This document shows, piece by piece, positions 47,721 through 59,800 of a stretch of DNA of 64,000 nucleotides (positions are counted from its first letter, which is position 1; every line of letters starts with the position of its first letter). This DNA comes from Morella rubra. Taxonomy: Eukaryota; Streptophyta; Magnoliopsida; Fagales; Myricaceae. Where the stretch lies: assembly GCA_003952965.2 (NCBI GenBank), contig RXIC02000331.1:1-64000 (forward strand), read 5' to 3'. Below the pieces are notes generated by a model, which was not told the origin of the DNA, did not search any database, and saw only the letters and a list, made by a program, of their open reading frames with translations. The translations under genes and the position numbers were made by a program.

Positions 47721-48640
47721 TATTTATGGAAAGATCTTTGGTGATTGGTTTCCTTCCGTGAAGAGATACGATGCAGTCAATCTTCTAGATTCGGACGTCT
47801 CCGAAAGTCTAGAATATTTCCTTTCCTTTTTGAGTTCGGTTTATTTAGGCATGTATATCAAATCTACGTGATCGACGGGATTGATTTCCAACGAGCGGCG
47901 ATTTGATTTAGATTTGATTTTGAGTCCATTATGGTTTTGTAAGCACCGAAGGATGTCTATATAAACACCCTTCAGGTGCAGTTGAGTTTATCATTAAGAG
48001 TCATAGAGTTTACGAGAGCCTGAGAGCTTTTGTTGAGTGTTTTGGCCGAGCATAGGCACGTATATGCTAAGTCGGTTTCAGGGCTAATAACCTTGATTAC
48101 TTGGGATTCATTCTAGGCTAATAACCTAGTTTGGGTACCCGTTCTTGGGCTAATTAACCCTTGATCGGGAGTGTTCTTGTTTCTTGTGGTTCGAAGGACT
48201 GATAATCCTTAGACCACGTTTCTTTTATCAAATCAGTGAGGTATTCTTCATTATCAGTGTGTTAAGATCCTATTTACTTCGCTCGTGTGTTACTGGAACT
48301 AGTCGGGAGGATCATGTGGTATTGGAGTAGATCGAGTACCACTGGTCGGGAGGATCATTGGTAGTACTGGAGCAGATCGCTTACAGGAGAAGTTGGTGCT
48401 TGTTTTGGTTCCTTGACTGAGGACCCTAACACATACCCTGCAAAGGGAGTAGAAAAACCCTGGGCAGTTGGGGATTTCTGCCCCATCTTGATAACACCCT
48501 ACATTTTAGGGTAGAGGTCGGGGATTTTCCCCTCCTCTGCGTGGTGGAGACCCAGCCTTAAGAGCTCAAAGGGGTGGTTGGGTCACTCGTGACGACTGTT
48601 CTATCCCAAGTGATCAATTTCTTTTTTCTAGTTATTGTGA
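47721..48640. other. LTR-like cargo within the non-autonomous MULE
   Basis: Contains a TATA-like CTATATAAACACCC (47959-47972), repeats of 'gggctaataacc' (48079-48150) and two copies of about 42 bp starting 'gtcgggaggatcat' (48304 and 48345). This looks like the U3/R/U5 of a retrotransposon LTR. No primer-binding site or partner was found. It lies between the two MULE termini. Confidence 0.45.
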
Positions 48641-48941
48641 TTTTTTTACATAATTCAACTTTTTTTTCTAATTGATTTGCTTTTCAAGTTTTATATTTAC
48701 AAATTTAATATTTTTATTCTGTAGGTAAATTTTTTCTAATGTTTTACCTGACTTGACACACGCGACATGGTTAACTGGATACATGGCGTTATTTCATTTG
48801 TTCTTACTGTGTCTTCCGTGGCAAGTTCATCACATAAGGATGTTTTTTTATTTTTTTTGGGGAATTGCTTGTGATTATTTTCAAAATCCAAGGACCATTT
48901 TTAGAAAGGTAAAACCTGAGGATTATATGACTAGTTAACCC

Positions 48942-50699
48942 AAATAAGAAGAAGAAAACAAAAAGTTATGCACATTTAGTAAAATATTGTGAATTAGATA
49001 ATTTTAGGGCCAGTCGATGATCAAACGTACGACAGACAAAACAAAAACTTCAGAGAGAATCTAGGGCATTGGATGGCTAGCTAATCTACAGGAAAAGAAA
49101 GGAAGACAGCATTGAAAGATGGGGGAAAGAGATATACGTGGTCCAAGAGAGAGAAAAAGCAAACTGAAATGGGGACCCCTTTCGGAGCACCTTCACCTTG
49201 CGTTCGCTTTTGCTTTGGTTAGAATTATGAAAGAATCGGCAACCCACACGGTACGTTCATTGCTCTTTCTGAAACAGTTTACGGGGCCTTCCTTCAACGG
49301 GACTCCAAGGTATTTCCCTTCTAAATTAATGAAAAGGGTACGGTGTCCTCTGCTGCTGTCACTGCACCCTCCCCAGATGCTGATGGAGGTAGTCATGAGG
49401 GAGTCCGTCTCTGTCTTTCTCTCTCGTGATTGAATTTGTGTGTTGTTTATGTTGAGAGGGACGAGTGCATGTGCACAAACATTTCAACTGTGGCACTGAA
49501 AAACATGGCATTTATCTCCGCATTTAAAAGTAACGCTTTCTTTCTCTTTCTTTCTCTTTCTTTTTCTGAGGCATTTAAAAGGAACACAAATGCAATGAAA
49601 ACGACTTCCCATCTTTTTTTTCTTTCCTTCACTATGATCTTTACGGTTATGTACGCTCTCTCTCTCTCTCTCTCTCTCTCACATTGAATTTGTGTCGAAT
49701 ATAGGTCAGTACTTTTGAGTAGTTCTTTCCTATTCTGTAGCAAATGGTCCCAACAAGTAGAACAATTTACTTAAGAAAAATGAGTCCATGTTTCGCCATT
49801 TGACATAAATCTCAGACTGCATGGTTAATCGATCTGATACCTGTAAAAACCTCGTCTTTTCCTTTTTCCCTTTCTCCTCTGACTTAGTCAACAATTAGAA
49901 AGCAAAAAAATACCATTACAGAAAATTAGTATTTGAGTTTTCGAGCCAAAGCCCTCAGAGTATGATAATCAGTACTGTACAATGTCCAACAATATATGAC
50001 AAAAGGAATTGGAAATATTAAATTTCTGTGCATATATACATGGGGTTCACTGAGGACAAAAGAACAACGGAAGATATGGTAATTGGTCCAGGATTGAAAT
50101 TACAGGTCTCTATTTTGTTTATCTAGACAATGTATTACTGAAGGATAATTAACTTGCACGGCTTAGAAATATCTCAATGAAGAAAGTGGATTCTGTAACA
50201 ACTGGTAGCTTTTTGTTTTCTGGGTAAGTAATTATGTTAATCCCAAAAATTCAGGAAATACAATTGAGCCCAAAAAATAAAAAAAAGGTTTTCTAGTCGG
50301 CCTGAGTCAAAATAACCATCTCTCTGATCGAGGATAATATAATCACTGGCAACTGGTGCATGCTAGCCTTCATATGTCCATGTTGCACATCTTATATATT
50401 AAACACAATATCCATAAAATTAAATCTTCTATGTTTCTTTGCAACAATTGAAGATCTATTTAATCAAAACAAAAACCCGTTATCACTGTTGTTTTAATCA
50501 ACAGTACCCCAATAATGGTCAGACTCGAAACACTGCATTAAGATCCCTACTTGAGACAGCAAGGGTAGATGAACTTTAGACATTAAGAATATAAAATCAG
50601 AAAAGAAAAATTAATTAAGAGCTTCCTTTGAATGCAAGAGATTGTGTTAATTAAAAGAGACAGCTGCTTGTTTAATCGGCTGCATGGTCATTCTGCATT
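48942..50699. other. Intergenic DNA downstream of the IDD gene
   Basis: No gene recognised. A (CT)n microsatellite of about 26 bp is at 49655-49680. Frames at 49119-49433 and 49430-49687 have no recognisable domain. The part nearest 50699 should contain the 3' untranslated region of the minus-strand IDD gene. Confidence 0.55.
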
Positions 50700-52746
50700 T
50701 CATCCTCCCTCTCCTTCTGTTGTGGCTGAAGACATATAACTCACGCCAAGAGAGGTCTCATCTGACGGTGCCACAACCGTGGGTGCATGGAATTGTTGCC
50801 TGCAAGCATGGCAAGTGATTTGCAACATGGTGGAGCTGATCTTCTTGGTTGCTTGCTCTTTCAGAACCATAGCCCTTTGGAGCTCCGCCTGCGCTTTTTG
50901 CCTTAATTTCTTGGCATTTGCAAACTCAAGCTCAGCTATCTCAATTTGACGCTTAGCTTCTCGCCGAGATTCCTCAGCGTAAGCCTTTTCAGCCATGGCC
51001 AACTTTAGCTCCTCCTTTGCAAGCTCTTTCAACCTTGGCACTTCCAATCTACTTTCACTCTCATTATGATCACCGACAGACCTCCTGCTTGTATCCCGAT
51101 TAGGCTTATTTGATTCATTCCTCTCTCCACCATCGCACGAACCGATCGAAAGTTTCAAATGGGTCTCATGAATCTCGTCTGAATTCGTCAACAAGAGGGC
51201 ATTCGATGAAGGTAGAAGTTGAAGTTCCAAATTGTGCTGCTGTTCAGAATTAGAGGGGGCACTTTTTTGGTCAGAGCAGAAGAAAGCAGGCTCAGCTCGC
51301 TTTGACATTGGCAATCCAGGGGATGCGGTTAGTGCAAAATTATTGGTGTCACTCGATGGGCTGGTGCTCGATGCTGTTCGAGATGAGCAAGCCGGCTGCA
51401 GTGCCTGTATTTCAGGCGGAGCTTGCCGGACCGTGCAAGCGTCTTGGTGCTCAATGAAACTCTCTACTCTGCAAAGGATAAATAAAGTTGAATAATCCAA
51501 AGTGGATAAGGTACTATTATTATGATTGATTGTCTCCATACTATTATCTGTTATTTTCATAGAAGAAATGAAAACTTCTTCATGTAGGGTTGCCAAGAAA
51601 CAAAGAATATGAGATTTTAGTATGGATTAGAAGACTAGGTTTAGTACATTTTTACAAATATAAGCAAAAGGAATCAAATGGGGTATGTGTGGGTGAAAAA
51701 TGCTCTTTAATGATGTGGGGAATAGGCTTTGTTTAGCCTTGGAAAGCTATCATCGAGAACGGTACAGATAAATTGGCCTTAAACTTTCATTGGCTGGCCT
51801 AGATCTCTTACGGAGCCGGGCATGAGGTCATGTACCAGAGATAATTATTCTTCCAAGCGTGATTCCTCAACTTTATCTGTTAAAAAACAATTTCGGGGAT
51901 ATAGAACCATGAGTAGCTAGCCCCGGCAAAAAAAGAAAAAATCAAGGAGAAGAACTTGTAAATTTAGTATACATATTGCTTCGCAACATAATTCATATGA
52001 GGATTTTAGGGCCTGATCGAGAAACGAACCAAATTAGGCAGTAAACCCCTCTAGTTCCCACGAGAAATTTCTTGAAATTTGTAATCAGTGAAGAATCAGC
52101 TCAATTAAAAAATAAAAATACGCTGTAAATGGGAAGAAAGAACAAACCTCGAGAACACACGGCCACAGTCACAAGAATGGCCTCTAGTGCCACAGGTTTT
52201 GAGGTGGGCTTTGTAATCGGATTGAACAGCATATCCTTTGGAGCATTTCTCACACACCCACTGCTTGTGATTGCTGTGCTTCCTTCTGAAATGCTTTTTT
52301 ATTCCTACAAGATCACCAAGGGCGTGGCATGGGTCATGGTGCAAACAAGTAGGCTCCGGGCACACAAAAACCCTTTTCTTCACCTCCTGTGTCTCCCTCT
52401 TAAGCAACTTCCATGGCACTTTGTGCCTTCGCCTATGCATCTGCAAATTCTGGTCTCTTTGGAACCCTTGGTTGCAGATCTCACACACATACCTATCGGA
52501 TTCCAATAAGGTTTTGGGGGAGAGAGACACAACCTCAGCATCTGGATCTGCGTTAAACCCAGAAAATTTGTAATGAACACGTAACACAAGAAAGAAAAAG
52601 GACTGAGAAAGAAGAAGATTATGCAACTCTCTACCTGGTGTGCCAGCTGGTTTTCTTTTTCTTTTGTTAGTCACTTCATTTTCTCGGGAAGCAAATGCAT
52701 CAGAGGAAGACGATGGGGCACCAGAAGAAGCAGCGTTCTCTAACAT
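50700..52746 (-). CDS. SGR5: IDD-family C2H2 zinc-finger transcription factor (SGR5/IDD14-15-16 clade)
   Basis: Three exons: 52746-52635, 52547-52148 and 51468-50700, joined at GT-AG introns of 87 and 679 bp, give 1281 bp and 426 residues. Exon 1 starts MLENAASSG and ends with the basic nuclear signal KRKRKPAGTP. Exon 2 holds the plant-specific INDETERMINATE domain: ESDRYVCEICNQGF with a C2H2 finger, a second C2H2 finger (CPEPTCLHHDPCHALGD), then C2HC fingers CEKCSKGYAV and, across intron 2, CDCGRVFSRVESFIEHQ. Exon 3 carries an LKLSIG motif, an acidic/basic coiled-coil-like run (LKLAMAEKAYAEESRREAKR) and ends with ITCHACRQQFHAP. This C-terminal part identifies the SGR5-like clade, which in Arabidopsis controls shoot gravitropism, auxin and starch genes. 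The symbol gives the clade, not proven orthology. The ATG at 52746 fits family N-termini; the frame stays open upstream to 52932. Confidence 0.95.
52548..52634 (-). other. Intron 1 of the IDD gene, frame-preserving
   Basis: 87 bp with GT and AG ends (CCAG/GTAGAG and GCAG/ATCC). The length is divisible by three and no stop occurs in the gene's frame, so an unspliced transcript would add 29 residues between the nuclear signal and the zinc fingers. Confidence 0.85.
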
Positions 52747-52871
52747 GGGGTGATTTCGGTGCTTTTTAGCGACTATATGGTGGGGATAGTTACACAATGA
52801 ATCCTCACCTGTACAGCCGGTGAGGTTGAAATAGTGGATTTCAGCTTTATTCCTAGAAGAAAGAATATGGA

Positions 52872-52872
52872 T

Positions 52873-52905
<33 letters not shown>

Positions 52906-52910
52906 GAGAG
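52872..52910. promoter_or_regulatory. GA-rich leader repeat upstream of the IDD start
   Basis: About 39 bp of nearly pure GA repeat (CT on the gene's strand) lies 125-165 bp before the start codon. Such tracts are common in plant 5' leaders and are known binding sites of BBR/BPC GAGA factors. Whether it acts here is inference. Confidence 0.5.
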
Positions 52911-53850
52911 GGGGGAGGAATGCTTTCTGCAATCAGCTTTCTTTAAGCTTTTCAAGGCTTATAGCCTTTTTTTTTTTTTTTTCTACTCACATGAGCTTTC
53001 GTGCTTTGTTGTTTCATTGACCCCCACCTTCAGCAGGTAATGTCAAGGAAAGTCTTGTATGTATAAAGCTCTCTACGAGAAATAGGACCGAGAAGGAGAA
53101 GAGACTAGAGAGAGAGAAAGTGGGTTCGGTGCTGACCCAATCAAATTTGCTTGAAAATTTGAGCCCCAACACAGGATTTAGACAGAAACAGAGGAACAAT
53201 ATCCTTCCCGTGAGAAAACAAAGTCATTATTTTTATTTTTATTTTATTTTTTTTGGTAAATGCCAGTATAAAACAGTCATTATTCATCATGCACGCTGTA
53301 ATTTGCATGAATAAATGCAGGCCATACCACAGTTGCACGTGACCTCACATCCTCTTCACGTGACCTCTCTCTCACTCTCTGATCATCTCAATCGTATAAG
53401 TGAGAGAGGCAAAGGGGGTGACAAGTTGAATCCCATTGATCAAAGTAACTGCCTCTAATGATGGCAAGCTAAAACGTGATTATTTCTGAAAAGTCGAAGG
53501 GAAGCACGATTAGTCATTTTCAAACCCAAGAGCGCCGTGATCATTTCTACGATTTCTGTAAACCCACCCTAATTCAACCAAAAATTTGGCGCCCTTCAGA
53601 GACATGCAAGGACGCCAAGTAAAAATATACAATAAAATTAAGAGGTTAATTATAGTATACAATAATGTGGTCTTCAATTTTGTGTACTAAAAGTTAAAGT
53701 TGAAAAGAAACATTTTTATGTCAGCTTTTTGTTGTTTGCAGTACAGTCGCTTTCACTAGAGGACTTTGAATTTCCTAGAAACCAAAACAAAAAAAGACTT
53801 TGAATTGTTTGGAATGAGGATAACCTATAAGGCATGTAAAACCTCTACCG

Positions 53851-53875
53851 ATATATATATATATATATATATATA
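53851..53875. repeat. (AT)n microsatellite between short duplications
   Basis: About 25 bp of AT repeat, bounded by GTAAAACCTCTACCG on the left and GTAAAACCTCTGCCG on the right. Confidence 0.85.
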
Positions 53876-55104
53876 GGTAAAACCTCTGCCGCAAGTGATT
53901 TGACTTTAAAAAAGAGTGAAGGATTCTAATCAACAGTTTGACAAATGGAAGTGACTCCCAATTAGAATGGCATTCTACATTAGATTCTTCCTACCTGAGC
54001 AAAATCTACTGATTTGGGTTTCAGCTTGACAGCAAAATCTTTTGGAGAATTTAATTTAAAGATATAAATATATATCTATTAATTAGGATATGAAGTTAAT
54101 CATAATTGCCGTTTACTTTCTTAATTCTTTTAATTAGCACAACATATGAATAACCAATTGTGCTTTTCAAACACTACGGAATATGGAATACATAAATAAT
54201 ACAAAATTATCTATAAAAACAATATATTGAAAGAAAACTATAATTTCTTCATTACGATTTCTTGTTCGTGTTACATTTCAAGCGGTACCCCACTATTCTA
54301 TTTAAATAATAAATAATAGTCTCACTTCCAAAACCATTTAGAAATGGGGATTTTTAATATATTTGCAAGCACGTGAACTTACAATTCTTGACAACAAAGG
54401 AAGAAGGGTGGATCATGAGATGGTCCACAAGAGATATATATTAGACGTATGGCTTGGTTTGTTTTGTCATTTTTAAAACAAGAATCGGATTCCCTTTCAT
54501 ACGTACACTTCCCTTTCCCTTCTTCTTTCTTTTTTTTTTTTTTTTTTTTGTCACGTATCTCCTTATTCTTATATTACACTAGTGTCCTTTCGGATAAAGG
54601 TCCCTTATAATTTGTAGGATAATCGACTGGGAAGATTTCTGAAATCCTGATTTGTCATAATATAATCCCGGCTTCTACCATTCTTCGTCGCCACCCTCCT
54701 CCAAGGGTTTCAATTGTGTACCATGTATTCTTTTTCTATTCATGGTGCACAATATTTGATTCCTTGAAGTTTGATATGCACTTGAACGGTTCCGAAGCAT
54801 CATCCTGGTCTTTCTTGCACTCTCACTATTAAAAATTTAAGGAAAAAAACTCATTTTGATTGAACTCTCAAATTACCAAAACAATCTCAAAATAGGAGCT
54901 GTCTCAAGTATCGTCTTTGACACATTGAGTCAAAAACTATAAAATTTCATCAATTTGTACCCCTAAAAAAGATCCAACAATCAAACTCATGTCACGTGTG
55001 TCCATGTGGCACGATTTTGACCCTCAATTTTATTTCAGGATGCAATTTAATTAATGAAACTTGGAGGGCTCCATGTGTCAATTAGATTGGTAGTTTAAAC
55101 CCCT

Positions 55105-55178
55105 NNNNNNNNNNNNNNNNNNNNNNNNNNNNNNNNNNNNNNNNNNNNNNNNNNNNNNNNNNNNNNNNNNNNNNNNNN
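55105..55178. other. Assembly gap (74 N)
   Basis: Unresolved bases. Sequence on both sides is non-coding. Confidence 1.
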
Positions 55179-56752
55179 TCAACGGGGGGCACTTTTTAAT
55201 CTAATGATGCATGGTAATGACTTCCGCAGCAAAACAACATCGATTGTTCTTTTTTGTTAAAGAAAAAGGGACAATGATAACTTCCCCAGAAAAAAAAAAA
55301 AAAAATGAAAACCATATCATGTGGCGCTCCATGGAATTGTCTTCGATGAGGGAAATCAATTAATAACTAATAATTCAAATTTCAATCTTATTCGATCTTA
55401 TTCGATCTCTGTCAATGGCAGAAAGAAGCTGGTTCATTAAGCCAAATTTTTTCATCCAATACCCCGCGCGACCTTTGAATATAGTCTTAGACATTATTGT
55501 CAATTCATTTTAAATATAAAAAAAAAAAATTATTTTTCGTTCAATTTGGCAGAGACTATAAAGTATCTAATATATATAGATATAAGTTAGAAGATATAAT
55601 GTGTTAAGATCGATAATTTATGATCTAATGTATAGGTCAGCTACCTCAATTAATCACCCTATCACTATCAAAGCATATCTGGGATCACTTATAAAATATT
55701 CTAACAAAATCAAAGCCCTTATTACGGGTAGTCACCTAACACAATATTTTACATTTTACGTTTGGGGCATTTAATCGGGTCGTGTTGAACTGCCAATGTT
55801 TGAAGAGAAATAGATATCTTTTTTTAATATTTTTTTTCTTGTGAGGCTAACAGGACAGTACTTGACCACATCAGAGACAAGGGTAATTATAAAAAAAACC
55901 ATAAAGGCATTTTCGTGCGTTGAACTGCCAATGTTTGAAAAAAACAAAAACGAAAAAACACAAGGGTCTTTAATTAGCGGTTCCGGGAATCTTGGCGCTA
56001 ATATTGCATGGGTCGTATGAAATTTATAACTAATTAAGCAAATTGATCTCTAATATTACAATCTGGGGAAAGTATTTCTGTATATATGTATAAAGTAGTG
56101 GAGCCTTGAATATAATTATCAGGGTTCTCCCCTCAATCATCGGCCAATCTTGTTTGTTTAATCATTTTTAACTACCTTAAAATTGCTAAAAAAAAGCCGA
56201 CATGTTAAGGTACGTAGGTACAGCAGATAATATGTACTGCCGGGCGTTCCGAATTGTCCTGCAAATGTAGCCAATAAATTAGTTGGATAAATTATTAAAT
56301 TGTATGTGTCAACGTACTGCTTCACCGACTGCATGTGACTATCTCTTCGTCAACTCCCCAGTGTCTTGAAAGCATGTGACACGTATACATAATACGTACG
56401 TAGCACTATCAAGCAGAGTTTGCCAGCTGAAATATCTGATTCATGATGAGTCAGCGAATTTTAATAATTACCAACAACATGGGACAACCTCGTACTAGTC
56501 ATATCCTTCCCCAGTTCGACAGGTCAACGAAAAAGAGCAAAAAAGAAAAAAGCCATGGTTTTTCTGGGAGACAGAGAATAATTTCCCCAGAGAATCTCAA
56601 CGAATCATTCTTTATAGTTACAGCTAGCTAACGTTGACGGAATACATCCCCAGCTATGTGTGGGTGTGGCTATCTGATCTGATCAACGACTTACATATCC
56701 CTCCTTCCTTAGATGAGAACGCTCCAAGTCCAACCTTACTCACTAGGCGGCC

Positions 56753-56760
56753 TATAAATA
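56753..56760 (+). promoter_or_regulatory. TATA box of the aspartyl protease gene
   Basis: TATAAATA in the context GGCGGCCTATAAATACTTC, 80 bp before the start codon, a normal plant spacing. Confidence 0.75.
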
Positions 56761-56839
56761 CTTCTAACATTCTTCGTATTCATTCCATGCATGCCCTAGA
56801 TAAACTCACTGAGACGAGTTACACGGCACCTACTCTCTC

Positions 56840-59800
56840 ATGGCTAATTGGACTCGTAGTACTTCTCCATGCACATCTATAATATTTGTTCTGCTACTGA
56901 GCTTAGGTTCCCCGGCCTGTTACGTGTCCGGCGCCACAATGGGGTTCGACATGTACCATCGGTTCTCAGAACCAGTTAAGAGAATCCTGGGGACCGAGGG
57001 GCTGCCGGAGAAAGGGACCATAGAATACTACGTCGCAATGGCCCACCGGGACCGCTCAATTCATGCCCGCCGTCTCCTTGATGCCGGCAAAAACCAGTCG
57101 CCGCTCACTTTCGCAAATGGAAACGAGACATTCCATATAGACGTCGATCAGTAGTATGATCCTCCAACCACGTGCTCTCCTACATGTTCTGATCATAATT
57201 CCCTCTTCTTTTTTTTTTTCTTTCTTTTTTTCTCTTGAAAACTTTTAGAGCTTTTTGAGCAATTGTTTACCCAGCATTTTCTGTTAATTTACTACACTCG
57301 GTTTAAATGATGATTTCTTTAGTCTTTATTTTTTTTTTTTTTTGTTAATTTTTCTTGTTGACCAAACAAGGGATATTGCAGGTTATGGGGTTCGATCTGC
57401 GCGTCACTTTTCTGAGCTAACCATATGCTTTTTGGTATTTCAGTTTGTATTATGCGAATGTTTCTGTGGGGACACCAAGTTTATCATTCTTGGTAGCATT
57501 AGACACAGGCAGTAGTTTGTTCTGGCTACCTTGCGACTGTAATTCCAGTACAGATGCTACATGCCAAACTACGTCCATTTACTCACCATCGACTGGACAG
57601 GTAAGTTATCCTGATTGTTGCACTTCATGTTTTTTTTTTTAGTTAATTTAATTAGTTGCTTTGGAATCATGGATTGTCGATCGGGTTATAAATGCTATGA
57701 TCTGAAGTTAAATTTTTCTGTAATTTTGTCGTCTATCTCGTCTCAAACTATATATATGTTGTTGTGCGCTTGCTGTGAAATGAGATAGGTAGACTATTGT
57801 GCCCGTTGTGTCCAGTACCTGCTGTTTGATTATAGAGATTGGTTTATGGACCGGGCGTATTTGTGTAATTTTTTTGTTTATTCTTTGCTTTTTTCCCAAA
57901 AATAAAATGGTGGGGCGGATGGTGGGCTGTATTCGGGGTAAATACTGAATAGAGAATAGCGTTTGGGTCTTCAGAGCAATAGCAACAAGCTAGGTCGAAT
58001 CGTGTCTCATTAGTTGTAAGGGCAGTCTGGATTAAACTATCCGTAAACTGCAAATAACTCAAAACAATGAACTATAAGCTGCAGAAATATCCCAGCCCAA
58101 TGTGGCGGTCAGATCTCCACGGCAAAAGTTCTTGAAAAGGTGATCAGTCCTTACTGAGATCATCCATGCATAACAATTACATAACAAAAAATTTATTTAA
58201 CATGCGAATGTATAGTTTCATAACAGAGTAACCTCACTGGTGCTCGCAACCATTCCCATCTCTTGCGTAGAAAAAGAGGTTGTTTACTTAGGCTTTAGTC
58301 TCTATGCCCTTCAATGCTGGGCCTTGTGTAAGATGTTTGTAGCGACTGTAATCCACAGATGACATGCCATCGGGTCCCACACTCGGATTATCCGGAAAAG
58401 TACTGGCAACGATTGCAAGAGTATTGGGATCACGGATCGCCGGTAGTTCCATTGTAGTTTATTAAATTTTTACTGGGGCGGTATCGGGGCATCATAGCTA
58501 ACTCTAGACATGAAAAGTCAAAAATTTGCAAGTGCCTTAAGTCTCCTTAAACTCACAAATAGTTTCCTGTAACAACATTACCTACTGGTGCTCCACCCCA
58601 TGCTCTTCGGCAAGTAGTAGTTGTTCTTATGGAACTCGCTATGCGGATGGTACTCAATCATCTGGGATCCTTGTGGAAGATGTTTTACACTTAATTACAG
58701 ATGATGATCGATTAAATCCTGTCAACACTCGGATTACCATTGGGTAGGTCATTTTGCATTACTTTTTATTTTTATTTTTAGAGTATTTGGGGTACAAATC
58801 TCGGGCATCACCCCCTATATACTAGACTCGGATAGACATGGTCTAATTTAACGCACTACAAGGCCTTATAACGTCTCAGACAAATTTTGGACACTTTAAG
58901 TAGTACCACAACTTATGTATCAAGTAAGTCAAAAATTTGCACGTAAACGGTAAGATTCAAACTCACACTCATCAAGTGGAAGTCCGTCTTTCTAACCATT
59001 TATATATGGTCGGTGGAAATATTTGAAACCTCTTATTGCCTTTTTGTTTATATCATAAAAATCCACTAGATATACTACACAGAAGTTATAGCATGGCTTT
59101 TAAAGTGAGGATGATAGTGATTTAGATCACTACATATGATGTAACATCTTCGAAAATGGATTGGAAATTTATGAGTAATGTAAGTTGGGTAACGTATGTG
59201 ACCTAAAAAATCTCTAAAGGGCGGATATTTTGGCAAATGTATATATGCTACACATGGTATGGCTTAAATTACCAGAAAAATATCTGAGCCTTGTTTTTAA
59301 CCCGCTGCTCAGATTTTTCAGCTGCTTTCGTTTGTTTGTGACCCTTGTCTTGTATCTAACCGCGCGCGTTACTTTCCCGCAGTTGTCAAACTCAGTCAGG
59401 CGGCCCAGATCCACCGATAAACGGTCTAATGGGGCTAGAATATTTCATGGATAAAAGATCTGTTCCTTCCGTTCCTAACACCTTAGCGAGAAATCGGCTT
59501 GCCTCAAATTCTTTTTCCATGTGCTTTGGACCTGACGGAGCTGGGAGAATCAGTTTTGGAAATAAGGGCAGCTCAGACCAGAGAGAGACTCCATTCACCA
59601 TCGGGCAAGATCCATCGTAAGTTTGCTATTAATTACTTCTCCATATTGCTAATTAACGCTGAAGGAAAAGTTTTGTCTTGTTTGGCAATCGAAGACTTAT
59701 CTTTGACCTGAGCTCTATAATCCATTCATGGGAACGTACGTGTTATATATCAGTCCAGGGGCATACAACATCAGCATTACTCATATAACTCTGGGAAACA

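Larger units (their letters stand above)
47058..48941. mobile_element. Non-autonomous MULE, 1.88 kb, with unusual cargo
   Basis: The termini GGGTTAAGTAACTCTATAATC and, inverted, GGGTTAACTAGTCATATAATC pair and stay alignable for about 150 bp inward ('ggctttacctt' against 'ggttttacctt', 'aacatgagt' region, 'ccagctatccatgt' against 'ccagttaaccatgt'). Flanks AAAAGAAAA (47049-47057) and AAATAAGAA (48942-48950) match at 7 of 9. There is no transposase. The interior is GC-rich foreign-looking DNA, described in the next entries. Confidence 0.72.
52911..56740. other. Intergenic DNA between IDD and protease genes
   Basis: Divergent-promoter spacer of 3.8 kb without a gene that I can support. It holds an (AT)n microsatellite, poly-T runs and an assembly gap. 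Frames at 53014-53338 and 56443-56882 show no domain. Confidence 0.55.

Noticed and set aside
52129-52573. Plus-strand frames of 100-126 codons opposite the IDD gene
   Set aside because: They are shadows of the conserved zinc-finger exon on the other strand and show no family of their own.
56443-56882. Short frames upstream of the protease gene
   Set aside because: They overlap the promoter and TATA box and have no recognisable domain.
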